From Clostridia bacterium (lineage in GTDB: Bacteria > Bacillota_A > Clostridia > Christensenellales > Borkfalkiaceae), in the NCBI GenBank assembly GCA_017621955.1, contig JAGASB010000266.1, forward strand, positions 1 through 61,644: a stretch of DNA of 61,644 nucleotides, in the 5' to 3' direction. The notes beneath the pieces were generated by a model, which did no database searches, was not told the origin of the DNA, and saw nothing but the letters and a program-made list of their open reading frames with translations. The position numbers and the translations under genes are program-made. Shown here one piece after another: positions 36,707 to 44,762 of this stretch (positions are counted from its first letter, which is position 1; every line of letters starts with the position of its first letter).

Positions 36707-37061
36707 TTTTTAAGACGGTCGATAAGCCGAGTTCTGTCGTGTACGGTCATTTATCTACGAATAACGTTACCGTTATCCCCCAGCGATGTTTGTTAAACGG
36801 CTTCGGTGAAACTCCCAAATGAAACCGTTTGTCAATCTTGCGTCGGGTGGGGTTTACAATGCCACTCACGTTACCGTGAATGCGGTGCGCTCTTACCGCA
36901 CCCTTTCAGCCTTACCGAAAATTCGGCGGTTTACTTTCTGTTGCACTTTCCTTAAAGTCGCCTTCACCGGGGTTTCTCCGGCACCCTGTTTCTATAACGC
37001 TCGGACTTTCCTCATTGACAGGCTCTCCCTGCCCCCGCGACCGTATAACCGACTTAAAAAG
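36707..37061 (-). ncRNA. rnpB: RNase P RNA
   Basis: Catalytic RNA of RNase P. On the minus strand the universal P4 strands are present: GAGGAAAGTCCGAGC near the 5' end and ACAGAACTCGGCTTATCG near the 3' end. The ends pair as an extended P1: CTTTTTAAG (37061-37053) with CTTAAAAAG (36715-36707), continuing into CGGTT/GACCG. Length about 355 nt fits the family. Strong promoter upstream and terminator downstream. It works with RnpA (23815). Confidence 0.95.
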
Positions 37062-37068
37062 TAAGGTT

Positions 37069-37097
37069 ATTATATATCAAAATTTCCGTTTTGTCAA
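37069..37097 (-). promoter_or_regulatory. promoter of rnpB
   Basis: Perfect TTGACA (37097-37092), 17-base spacer, TATAAT (37074-37069) on the minus strand; start expected near 37062. Confidence 0.9.
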
Positions 37098-37106
37098 CAA
37101 TAAACA

Positions 37107-37142
37107 AAAAAAGACGGTTATAAATATAATCGTCTTTTTTCT
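37107..37142. terminator. terminator between the mini-gene and rnpB
   Basis: AAAGACGGTTAT/ATAATCGTCTTT with one G-T pair, flanked by A and T runs, ending the leftward mini-gene at 37167. Confidence 0.7.
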
Positions 37143-37166
37143 TTTTCAAGGTTCTAATTAAGATTT

Positions 37167-37326
37167 TTATAAATCGTCAGCATCTTGCACAGGCACTTCG
37201 TATTTATCATAAGCGTCTACACCCGTGTAAGAACCTTGTACGTCAAAGTTGCTTTTATTATTTACAATTCTTTGCGTTTTGATTCTGACTTTTGCTGGTC
37301 GTTTTACTTTTCTTCTTATCTTTCAT
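37167..37326 (-). pseudogene. short conserved-looking protein with a one-base frameshift near its start
   Basis: Minus-strand frame ending at 37167 encodes about 51 residues: RRKVKRPAKVRIKTQR, then IVNNKSNFDVQGSYTGV and ending EVPVQDADDL, a basic half followed by an acidic end. It has no usable start codon. The ATG at 37326, behind a strong GGGGGAAAA ribosome site, is in the other frame and gives only 22 residues (MKDKKKSK...). Removing one A from the AAA after the ATG would join ATG and the long frame as MKIRRKVKRP. Either a sequencing error in the A run or a decayed gene. Looks like small unnamed clostridial proteins. Confidence 0.5.
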
Positions 37327-37468
37327 AATTTTCCCCCTTGAAAATATTGTGTGTAGAAAAGCGTACGTTATACTAAAATAATTAAAAATATAAAAATTTT
37401 TCAAATACCGCTTTACAACTTATAAAAAAAATTATATAATTAAAGTATAAAAATTAAGGAGATTTTTT

Positions 37469-38182
37469 ATGAAAAGAAAACTTTTAAGCATTATTTTAGC
37501 ACTAAGCGCACTTTTTACTTGTACGTTTAGCGTTTTTGGTAGCGGTTGTAACCTTTTGCCACAAAAGGACGATTTTACCAAAAGAGTTGAAGCAATTGAA
37601 AACAGTTGCGTTATTGGGGTAAACGGCGTTGCACCTTCAACCAACAAAACGGAAATTATGTATATGATTTCTAAAACGAGATTGTATTTGTATGTCGATA
37701 ATGGTTATACGCCGTCGCAAACTGCTGTATGGGTTGCAGAAAACAACGCATATAAGTATTGGGTATTTAACGAAAACACCGAATTGTTTGAAGAAGTTCC
37801 TGGTAAAAGCAAAGCAGAATATGAAAATGCAAGAAAGAACATGTTCTATCTTATGTTCGGTTGCTTTGCCAAAAACTCAAAAGAATTTGAATACAACGAA
37901 AAAGATCTTATATATACGAATAGCAAACCGCTTGTTTATACCTATAACAACACAGATATTAGTTCTGCATTAGGTCAACCAGCAGGTACTACTTTTGGTA
38001 CGGTATATCACACTTTTGATGATATTGTAATCCAAATTGATAGTGATGGAAAGATTACTGAGGCAGAATATAAGTGGGTTGAATCTTATGATGCTACTAG
38101 CGTAACGTTCACTTATGAGTGTGAATTATCTTATAACGAATATGAAATTCCACACCCTGACGAAATGAACGCCCAAGAATAA
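37469..38182 (+). CDS. uncharacterised lipoprotein
   Basis: A 237-residue protein with a signal peptide (MKRKLLSIILALSALFTCTFSVFGSGC); the lipobox is FGSGC with Cys27. The mature part is a beta-rich domain without a motif I know; segments YMISKTRLYLYVDNGYTP and TVYHTFDDIVIQIDSDG could be strands of a sandwich. An AAGGAG ribosome site precedes the ATG. Single-gene unit between two terminators. Function unknown; surface or secreted role inferred from the lipobox only. Confidence 0.65.
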   Translation: MKRKLLSIILALSALFTCTFSVFGSGCNLLPQKDDFTKRVEAIENSCVIGVNGVAPSTNKTEIMYMISKTRLYLYVDNGYTPSQTAVWVAENNAYKYWVFNENTELFEEVPGKSKAEYENARKNMFYLMFGCFAKNSKEFEYNEKDLIYTNSKPLVYTYNNTDISSALGQPAGTTFGTVYHTFDDIVIQIDSDGKITEAEYKWVESYDATSVTFTYECELSYNEYEIPHPDEMNAQE

Positions 38183-38198
38183 TCAAAACACAAAAACT

Positions 38199-38228
38199 AA
38201 ACCGCATCGGTATTCCGATGCGGTTTTT
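38199..38228. terminator. terminator between convergent genes
   Basis: Perfect stem AAACCGCATCGG (38199-38210) with CCGATGCGGTTT (38215-38226), then T run. Confidence 0.9.
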
Positions 38229-38243
38229 GTATGCCTAAAATTC

Positions 38244-39068
38244 TTATTTAACGCCTATTCTTGTTGCTTTTGCGTTGCCCGATAAAATATCTTTTATAGA
38301 GTATTTTGCCGAAGCGATTATAACGAAAGTGCCTTGTTTAACGGCGTCTTTAATATATTCAAGTTTTGCCCTTGCGCCGTTTGCGCCTACCCTTGAAGCA
38401 CCGTTGCAGTAGTTTTCACACTCGGTGATATTATCTAACACTTCGTAAACGTCTTTTCCGCTAATTTCTTCAATAAGCGTATCTGGGTTTTTACTATCTC
38501 TGTAAATACCCGTTGCGCTTGTTAAAATCAGTAACGTTTTAGCTTTTACAAGACAAGCGATTTGAGAAGCCGTTTCGTCGTTATCCACGCACTCAACCAC
38601 TTTTTTGTTTTTGTTTTTGAGTGACTGAATTTCAAAACGACGGCTTTCTTCTGTACTTATAGCGTCGTTATAGTTAATTATGGGAATAGCGTTTTGGTCT
38701 TTACAGCGAAGAAGCATTGCTTTTAGGTGTTCCCTTTTTTGCGGGTCGTTAAAGTGTTGGTGTTCAACAAGCACTTGGCGAAGCGAATACTTAGGGTCAA
38801 CGTATTGGCGGTAGGTGGACATTAAAATTGACTGACCTTGCGCAGAATAGTCGGTTTTTACGTCTTCAATATCGCCTTTAAGTTCCCTGCCGTTTCGTTT
38901 TATATAGTCAAGCCTACCCGTTTCGGTAGCACCGCTAGTAACCCAAACGTAACCCGGTTTAAGTTCAGAAGATAGCCTTGCGATAAGCGTATAGTCAAGA
39001 ATATTACTCTCTTTGTCAATGAGTGCCATTGAGCCGATTTTGCCGACAAGTTCGGTATCGAATTTCAT
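38244..39068 (-). CDS. amino-acid kinase, glutamate 5-kinase-like
   Basis: A 274-residue protein of the carbamate/aspartate/UMP kinase fold. GKIGSMAL near the N-terminus is a phosphate-binding GS loop; VTSGATETGR matches the VSSGAxxxG motif of glutamate 5-kinase; IPIINYNDAIS and CVDNDETASQIACLV correspond to the NENDT and DND-SA motifs; LLILTSATGIYR to LLILTDxxGLY. The C-terminal PUA domain of ProB is missing, and no proA is nearby. The family is clear, the substrate is not; glutamate is only the closest guess. Confidence 0.65.
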   Translation of the reverse strand: MKFDTELVGKIGSMALIDKESNILDYTLIARLSSELKPGYVWVTSGATETGRLDYIKRNGRELKGDIEDVKTDYSAQGQSILMSTYRQYVDPKYSLRQVLVEHQHFNDPQKREHLKAMLLRCKDQNAIPIINYNDAISTEESRRFEIQSLKNKNKKVVECVDNDETASQIACLVKAKTLLILTSATGIYRDSKNPDTLIEEISGKDVYEVLDNITECENYCNGASRVGANGARAKLEYIKDAVKQGTFVIIASAKYSIKDILSGNAKATRIGVK

Positions 39069-39261
39069 TTTTCTTATTCCTTAATGTAATTTATAACGTT
39101 ATTATATATCAAAATAAAAAATTTTACAACAATTTTTAGACAAAGATATTAAAGTATATAAATTACACTATTTAAATTGTTGCATAAGATATATGTAATA
39201 TTGTATAATTATTACATAGTTTGCCAAAAAAATAGGCAAAAAAGAGGGTTAGGAGAAAATT

Positions 39262-40806
39262 ATGGAAGAGAAACAAACTCAACAAACACCAGTACAGGTG
39301 ATTAAAAGTATAATCGCTTCAAACAAGATTATGTTCGTTACGATAGTAATGAGTATAGTCGCACTGTTCACGGTAATAGACTTATTTGTGAATAAACCCG
39401 ACTTGGGCGGTATGGCATTTTTTGGAATGTCCGTAGGCGACCTATTTGGTGAAGAAGTAGTTGCCATACTAGACACCATAAGCACTATAATTTTTGTGTT
39501 TAGTATAATCGGCGCATTGCCAACTATTGCAAAAGCAGTTGGGTTTTGGCTTATTAGACAAGGCGTTAAAGATGATTACGCTAGCCAAAAGAAAATGCAC
39601 GTTGGATTTTTGCTTATTAAAATCCCCCTTTACTATGCGGCAGTATTAAGTGCGCTTTATGGTTTAGGCGTTATTATAATTGGCGTTATAATCGGCATAT
39701 CATCGGGCGTAGTAATTTTAATGTTTTTGGGATTACTATTCTCTATGTATTTCTTGCTTATAACAAAGTACCAAATGGGACTTGTTGAATTGCTTGCAGG
39801 TGCAACCAACACTATGCGTACGGGTATCAATATGGTTGAAAAGAGAACGTTAGTTACCGTGCTTATGTGGATATCTGCAATATTTGCATTTTTGGGTATG
39901 TTTGGTGGCGGATTTACAGGACTTTTAATTAGTCTTTGCAACGGCTTATATTTAATATTTATCGTTACGTCCTTTTCTAACTTTGATAAAGCGTACGGAT
40001 ATATTAAAAAACCCGAAATGGTTGAACTTAAAAAAGCATTTAAGACCGACCCGTCTATGCGTGCAGTTGCGCTTACGCTTGGTTATACTGAAAACCCAGC
40101 AAACCCCAACGAACTTACTTTAACTTTTAGCGGATACTTTAAGGTTTTATTCGGCACAAGGTTAATGGATGGAAGTGCACCAAGAACGGCTGTTAAACGT
40201 CCCGTTCCCGTAAGGCAACAACAAGTTCAACGCCCCGTTTATCAAAAACAGACTTATGCACCCACGCGCCCTGTAAACTACAACGCACCTATTGCAACGA
40301 CGGCGATTGACAACGACCAAAAGTTAGCCGTGCATTTGCTTTCAATTTTCACTGACGATATTGAAAGTTTTGACCAAAGGTTTAATAGTCTTGGTAAAAA
40401 GGTTTACAGGGGCGATATTGAATGCCCGATTAAACCCGTATGTTCACAAGTGTTTAAAGATACCGTTACCGAAAAGAGCATATTAAGAATTGAATTTATA
40501 AACAAAATCAATTCGGCTATTAAAAAGATTAAATACGACGTTATTCCTTGCGTAAACGACGGAAGCGCGCTTGGTGTTATTGAGGGTGTTGAAGTTGCTT
40601 TTGACAGCGCTATTGAAAATGACCAAAAGGCTTGTGCTAAATACGGCTTAGTTATCCCCGACGGCGCTTCTAACGGTAGAGTTAAGGTTACTTTTGTTGA
40701 GTTTAGCGACGGACTTTTCTGGGATAAGGGTAGCAACGATTTCTACTTTACCACCGAAGAAAAGACCGATTACGATATGAACCTTTATCTTTCAATTAAC
40801 GGGTGA
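39262..40806 (+). CDS. multi-pass membrane protein with large C-terminal domain
   Basis: A 514-residue protein. Its first half has five or six membrane helices (from about residues 20 to 240, for example YYAAVLSALYGLGVIIIGVIIG and LISLCNGLYLIFIVTSF). A linker rich in Pro/Gln/Arg (about 305-345) leads to a soluble C-terminal domain of about 160 residues (SIFTDDIESFDQRFNSLGKKV..., ending FTTEEKTDYDMNLYLSI) which I do not recognise. Good AGGAG site. It is coupled to the next gene (ATG nearly overlaps the stop). Function unknown; the pairing suggests a membrane complex. Confidence 0.65.
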   Translation: MEEKQTQQTPVQVIKSIIASNKIMFVTIVMSIVALFTVIDLFVNKPDLGGMAFFGMSVGDLFGEEVVAILDTISTIIFVFSIIGALPTIAKAVGFWLIRQGVKDDYASQKKMHVGFLLIKIPLYYAAVLSALYGLGVIIIGVIIGISSGVVILMFLGLLFSMYFLLITKYQMGLVELLAGATNTMRTGINMVEKRTLVTVLMWISAIFAFLGMFGGGFTGLLISLCNGLYLIFIVTSFSNFDKAYGYIKKPEMVELKKAFKTDPSMRAVALTLGYTENPANPNELTLTFSGYFKVLFGTRLMDGSAPRTAVKRPVPVRQQQVQRPVYQKQTYAPTRPVNYNAPIATTAIDNDQKLAVHLLSIFTDDIESFDQRFNSLGKKVYRGDIECPIKPVCSQVFKDTVTEKSILRIEFINKINSAIKKIKYDVIPCVNDGSALGVIEGVEVAFDSAIENDQKACAKYGLVIPDGASNGRVKVTFVEFSDGLFWDKGSNDFYFTTEEKTDYDMNLYLSING

Positions 40807-40811
40807 TTAAT

Positions 40812-42215
40812 ATGAACGATATTATAGGAAAATTAATTTATCCCGAAAGCGCTTTTGATGCGGAAATTTATCAAAGCTCGCTCTACTTAACGGATAATGG
40901 AAACCAACTTGTTTTTAATATTATAAATAGGTCAAGCGTTGCTGTTACCGCTTTTCACGCAGACGTTATTTACTTTGATAATGAAGAACAAAAGAAAATC
41001 AGCGTGGAAAAGCGTGATTGCTACATTGAACCCAACGGCGTTTCTGGCGATTTTACCGTTTTATTGCCCAAAGGCATTGAAGAAGGCAGAATTGCTCTCC
41101 CCGTAGTTTTATATGATAATTTAACGGCATCACAATCTTACATAAACGTTCCGTTTGCAAGTTTTGACGTGGTGTCTAAATTTGCCGTAAATTACCTTTC
41201 GGGCGCAGTTTCCCCTGCCGTTCAGTACAAGGCTAAACCGCAAACTACTGTAAGCGTTGAGCCGATTGCTAAGCCAATAAATGCTAATGTAGAAAAGGTT
41301 AATAATGCTAAACCCGTAGTTGAAGAAAAGATTAAACAGCCTTTGACCGACGAACAAAGAAAGAAGAAAACCACCAAACAAGTTTTATCCTTGGTGTTTA
41401 TGGGCGTAGCACTTATTTTTATGTTTATCGCTCCGTTATGGTTGGCAAACTTGTCGCGCGGAGAAGATAATGTTTGGGGAGAAAGATATATTGCCCAAGG
41501 AAAAATATTGTTCTTTTATTTTGCGATGCTTGTCGCTATCGCTTGTGCGTTCGTTTCTTCGCTTGAAAGAAAGGGGTTTGATAAAGGACGTTGGGCAATT
41601 ACCTTAGCAAACAGTTTTTCAGGTAGTGTATGTTGGGCAACAAGCGTGGTTTGTTTAATAATGTACGGTTCGTGGATTACTTTGTTTTTAACCTTTGTTT
41701 ATCCTATTGTGATTGCCGTTATTGCAAGGTTTATAAATAAAGAAGCCGTACCAACCGTACTTTTAATAATGGCATTTGCATTATCTTGGTTAAGTTATGG
41801 CAGTGTACTTGGTCGCGGTCTTGAAATGGCTATTCCGATAATGAGTATGTTGGAAGTTGCAATGATGTTAGTTGCAGGACTACTGACTAAATGCAAAAAA
41901 GGCAAAAGATTAACGTCTTCAAAAGTATTTGCTATACTTACAACGGTAATATTCTGTATTTCGTTAGTGATGATATTTATAGGTGGCTTTTTAAGTATAA
42001 CAGGAAGAAACTTTGGGGATTTTATGGAAGTGTTTGCTTTCTGCTTATTTTTCTTAATTCCGTTTATTGTAGGATTTATCGTTGCGTTGGTTAGAAAAGA
42101 CCGCTTTGCTTGGATATTGCTTTTATGCTTAATCGTGATAACGCTTTTATTACCTTTGGTAATGCTTATAGCACCGAATGCGCGTTTGACTGCGCCAGCC
42201 GAACCACCACACTAA
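40812..42215 (+). CDS. membrane protein with beta-sandwich-like N-terminus
   Basis: A 467-residue protein (start at ATG 40812 after GGGTG; a GTG at 40803 is in frame). The first about 125 residues look like a beta-sandwich (QLVFNIINRSSVAVTAFHADVIYFD). A charged linker (about 130-190) is followed by about eight membrane helices up to the end (for example VFMGVALIFMFIAPLWLANL, FWTTSVVCLIM-like segments, LLLCLIVITLLLPLVML). It begins six bases after the 39262 gene and is its probable partner. No name can be given. The MITE-like element follows directly. Confidence 0.6.
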   Translation: MNDIIGKLIYPESAFDAEIYQSSLYLTDNGNQLVFNIINRSSVAVTAFHADVIYFDNEEQKKISVEKRDCYIEPNGVSGDFTVLLPKGIEEGRIALPVVLYDNLTASQSYINVPFASFDVVSKFAVNYLSGAVSPAVQYKAKPQTTVSVEPIAKPINANVEKVNNAKPVVEEKIKQPLTDEQRKKKTTKQVLSLVFMGVALIFMFIAPLWLANLSRGEDNVWGERYIAQGKILFFYFAMLVAIACAFVSSLERKGFDKGRWAITLANSFSGSVCWATSVVCLIMYGSWITLFLTFVYPIVIAVIARFINKEAVPTVLLIMAFALSWLSYGSVLGRGLEMAIPIMSMLEVAMMLVAGLLTKCKKGKRLTSSKVFAILTTVIFCISLVMIFIGGFLSITGRNFGDFMEVFAFCLFFLIPFIVGFIVALVRKDRFAWILLLCLIVITLLLPLVMLIAPNARLTAPAEPPH

Positions 42216-42240
42216 TAAATAATTAAATAACAATTCAAAT

Positions 42241-42590
42241 AAAAAAGGTAGCGAAAGGTCTCTTCTCTTAGGGATTTTTACTTTAATACAAAAGTGTAGC
42301 CCACTATACTTCGCAAAAAGCGAAATATGGTGGGCTTTATCTTTGCACAAAAGATCAGGTTAATATAGTTATATTTTTAGCCTTGTGGCTAAAAGTGATA
42401 TGCAAAACAAGTTTTGCGTTAGATTGCGACTTGCAGTCGCAGTTATATTAAATAAATCCTTAACTCGCCGTAGGCGAATATCACTGTCGTAGGCAATATA
42501 ACTTGCGTAAGCAGATATAACAAATCCGTTCACGGATTTATTTAGTTGTCGCAATTCCCTATAGGAAGAGCGACAATGCTACCTTTTAAT
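42241..42590. mobile_element. MITE-like element: hairpin array bounded by imperfect inverted repeats
   Basis: The ends form inverted repeats: AAAAGGTAGC at 42243-42252 and GCTACCTTTT at 42579-42588, with similarity continuing inward for about 30 bases (shared CTCTTC and TAGGGAAT-like pieces). Inside lie several separate hairpins: 42298-42336 (GCCCACTATA...TATGGTGGGC), 42375-42394 (TTTTAGCC/GGCTAAAA), 42402-42418 (GCAAAAC/GTTTTGC), 42425-42440 (GCGACT/AGTCGC), 42464-42478 (CGCC/GGCG), 42521-42541 (AAATCCG/CGGATTT). Short GATAT or ATATAAC-type spacers separate them. No coding frame. Either a non-autonomous transposon or a structured RNA; the inverted ends favour the first. Confidence 0.55.
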
Positions 42591-42603
42591 TTTTTGTTAA
42601 AAG

Positions 42604-43878
42604 TTAATTTTGGGCAAGGGCAAAAATGGCACGCTTATAAATTTCATAAGAGTCTAATAGTTCTTTAATAGAAACGTGTTCGTTTGCGTCGTGAATGCCG
42701 TTATTGCCCGTCATAAAGTCAGGACCGAACGCACAACCTTTGTTGAACGCACGGGAAAAGGTGCTTCCCCCCATACTTATAGGTTGACTAACTTTGCCCG
42801 TAACCGAATCGTGCGCACTAAGTAGCGTTTTAACAAACCAACCGTCTTTTTCAACTAAAACGGGGTCGTGGCGAACTTTTGTTTTAACCGAAAGATTAAA
42901 CTTTTCAAAAGTGGGCATAAGGCCGTTTAAGGATAGCGGAGCAGGTATTCTTAAATCACAAGTAATATTAAGTTTTCCGTCCTTTTCATATATAAGGTTT
43001 GGCGACATTGTAACGTAGCCTTGCTCAGTTTTAAGTTTACCAACACCAAGTTTATCTTCAAAAAGGTATTCGATAAAAGGCAAAACGAATTCGCCTAAAT
43101 CATACATATAATTAAGCAGTGGTTTTATGGCGTTTTTTCCTAAGTGTGGCGTTGAACCGTGTGCGGCTTTTCCAAAACTTTGGATAACGTTGCCGTTTTT
43201 TAGTGTCAAATTATGCTTTTTAATTAGTTCTAAGTTTATTGCACTATCCTTTACGGTTGCCTCTGCAAAGTCGCAAACGGCGTTTATAACCGTACCACCT
43301 TTTATGGAAGAAAAATTTTTAGGAAGTGGCAGTGAGAACGTTGCTTCCACTATCCCCTTTTCTGCATACGATAGTGGGAAGTTTCCGTCGGGCGAAAAGC
43401 CGTATTCGGGTAGTGTGGTTTTATTTTTAAGGTATTCAACGTCACGCCAACCACTTTCTTCATCACAGCCTGCAATCAAGCGAATCTTTCTTTTTGGGCA
43501 AATTCCGCTGTCTTTAAGTTCCTTTAAGGCAAATAGACAAGAAAGTAATGGCGACTTATCGTCCATTACCCCACGCCCGAAAAACGTGCCGTCAATTTCT
43601 GTGAGCGTCCACGGGTCAGTGTTCCAGCCTAAGCCTACGGGGACAACGTCAAGGTGACCGATTATGCCTATTTCTTCGCCTTGACCGAAAATGACTTCGC
43701 CTGCGTAATTATCATAGTTTACCGTTTCAAAACCCATAGTGTTTGCTAAATCTAAAAAATAGTTAAGCGCGTTTTTAATTTCCTTGCCGAACGGAGCGTC
43801 GTCCGTTGGCTTATCAATAACGCTTTTATAAGAAATGAGTTTTGTTAGGGCGGTTAAAAACTGTTTATAATCTTTCAT
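42604..43878 (-). CDS. PepV-like M20 family dipeptidase
   Basis: A 424-residue zinc metallopeptidase of the Sapep/PepV (carnosinase-like) group. Metal ligands appear in GHLDVVPVG (His/Asp), GRGVMDDKSP, GCDEESGW (catalytic Glu pair) and the C-terminal NGIHDANEHVSI (last His). A lid domain sits between (about residues 185-340). Probably cleaves dipeptides inside the cell for amino-acid use. Single gene; diverges from radC. The length is slightly below PepV (about 470). Confidence 0.88.
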   Translation of the reverse strand: MKDYKQFLTALTKLISYKSVIDKPTDDAPFGKEIKNALNYFLDLANTMGFETVNYDNYAGEVIFGQGEEIGIIGHLDVVPVGLGWNTDPWTLTEIDGTFFGRGVMDDKSPLLSCLFALKELKDSGICPKRKIRLIAGCDEESGWRDVEYLKNKTTLPEYGFSPDGNFPLSYAEKGIVEATFSLPLPKNFSSIKGGTVINAVCDFAEATVKDSAINLELIKKHNLTLKNGNVIQSFGKAAHGSTPHLGKNAIKPLLNYMYDLGEFVLPFIEYLFEDKLGVGKLKTEQGYVTMSPNLIYEKDGKLNITCDLRIPAPLSLNGLMPTFEKFNLSVKTKVRHDPVLVEKDGWFVKTLLSAHDSVTGKVSQPISMGGSTFSRAFNKGCAFGPDFMTGNNGIHDANEHVSIKELLDSYEIYKRAIFALAQN

Positions 43879-44026
43879 TTTTTACTCCTAAACGTCTTTG
43901 CGTTGCTATTATTATATCACAATTCCTTATTATTTTATAATATTTTAAATAATATTGTGAACATATTTGTAAAAACAAACTTTTTATTTTGCTTTTTAAG
44001 AAAATTATGTTAAAATATTTGTTAGT

Positions 44027-44761
44027 ATGGAAGTTAAAAACATTCACGAAGGACATCGTGAAAGAATGCTAAATAAATTCATTCAAGCACCGGAAATGTT
44101 TTCCGAGCACGAGATTTTGGAAGTGCTTTTGTTTTACGTTATGCCAAGAAAGGACACCAACGCATTAGCACATAAAATCTTAAAGATGTTCGGCGGATTA
44201 AAGGGAGTGTTTTCGGCAAAAGAAGAGCAACTTGTTAAGGTTGACGGCGTTGGCAAGCGAACTGCGGCGTTTATTTTGGCTATCGGTCAGGCGATTTTAA
44301 GGGTGAGTTCATTAAAAGATGAAAAGAAAGAATATCTAAACACGCCCGAAAAGTTGGCTTTGGCTATATCGCCTTGCTTTTATGGTCAGCAAACTGAAAC
44401 GTTCGTGCTTGTGCTACTTGATAAAAATTATGGATTAATCGCAAAGGTTATGTTTAGCGATAAAAACCGCAGTCAAGTGCGAGCAGATATTCCCGAAATT
44501 ATAACGGCACTTGAAATGCATCGTCCTGATTTTGCTATAATTGCGCACAATCACCCAAGTTATAATATAAAGCCAAGCAGAGAAGACGACTTTACTACTA
44601 AAAAGATAAACGTTATTTGCGAACTGTACGACGTTATACTTGCCGACCATCTTATTTTTGCAGGCGATAACGTTTATAGTTATAAAAATGAAGGCAAAAT
44701 TGATGAAATTAGACAAACTGCTGTTTTAAATAAACTTTTTGAAAAGATAAAGGAGAATTAG
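44027..44761 (+). CDS. radC: RadC-family JAB-domain protein
   Basis: A 244-residue protein. Helix-hairpin-helix region in the first 80 residues (VDGVGKRTAAFILAIG) followed by the metal-dependent JAB/MPN domain with AHNHPSYNIKPSREDD (HxHPSxxxxPSxxD, zinc ligands His-His-Asp). RadC proteins are widespread and their role in repair is unproved. The gltX ATG lies one base after the stop, so it is coupled to gltX. Start has only a weak ribosome site. Confidence 0.88.
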   Translation: MEVKNIHEGHRERMLNKFIQAPEMFSEHEILEVLLFYVMPRKDTNALAHKILKMFGGLKGVFSAKEEQLVKVDGVGKRTAAFILAIGQAILRVSSLKDEKKEYLNTPEKLALAISPCFYGQQTETFVLVLLDKNYGLIAKVMFSDKNRSQVRADIPEIITALEMHRPDFAIIAHNHPSYNIKPSREDDFTTKKINVICELYDVILADHLIFAGDNVYSYKNEGKIDEIRQTAVLNKLFEKIKEN

Positions 44762-44762
44762 T

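Noticed and set aside
36819..37161. Plus-strand frames of 81-93 residues across 36819-37161.
   Set aside because: They lie on the RNase P RNA gene and reflect its sequence only.
42150..42554. Short minus-strand frames of 60-66 residues over the hairpin array.
   Set aside because: They follow the repeats and hairpins and contain no protein-like pattern or ribosome site.
42241..42590. CRISPR array.
   Set aside because: The units are different hairpins, not identical repeats with spacers, and there are no cas genes.
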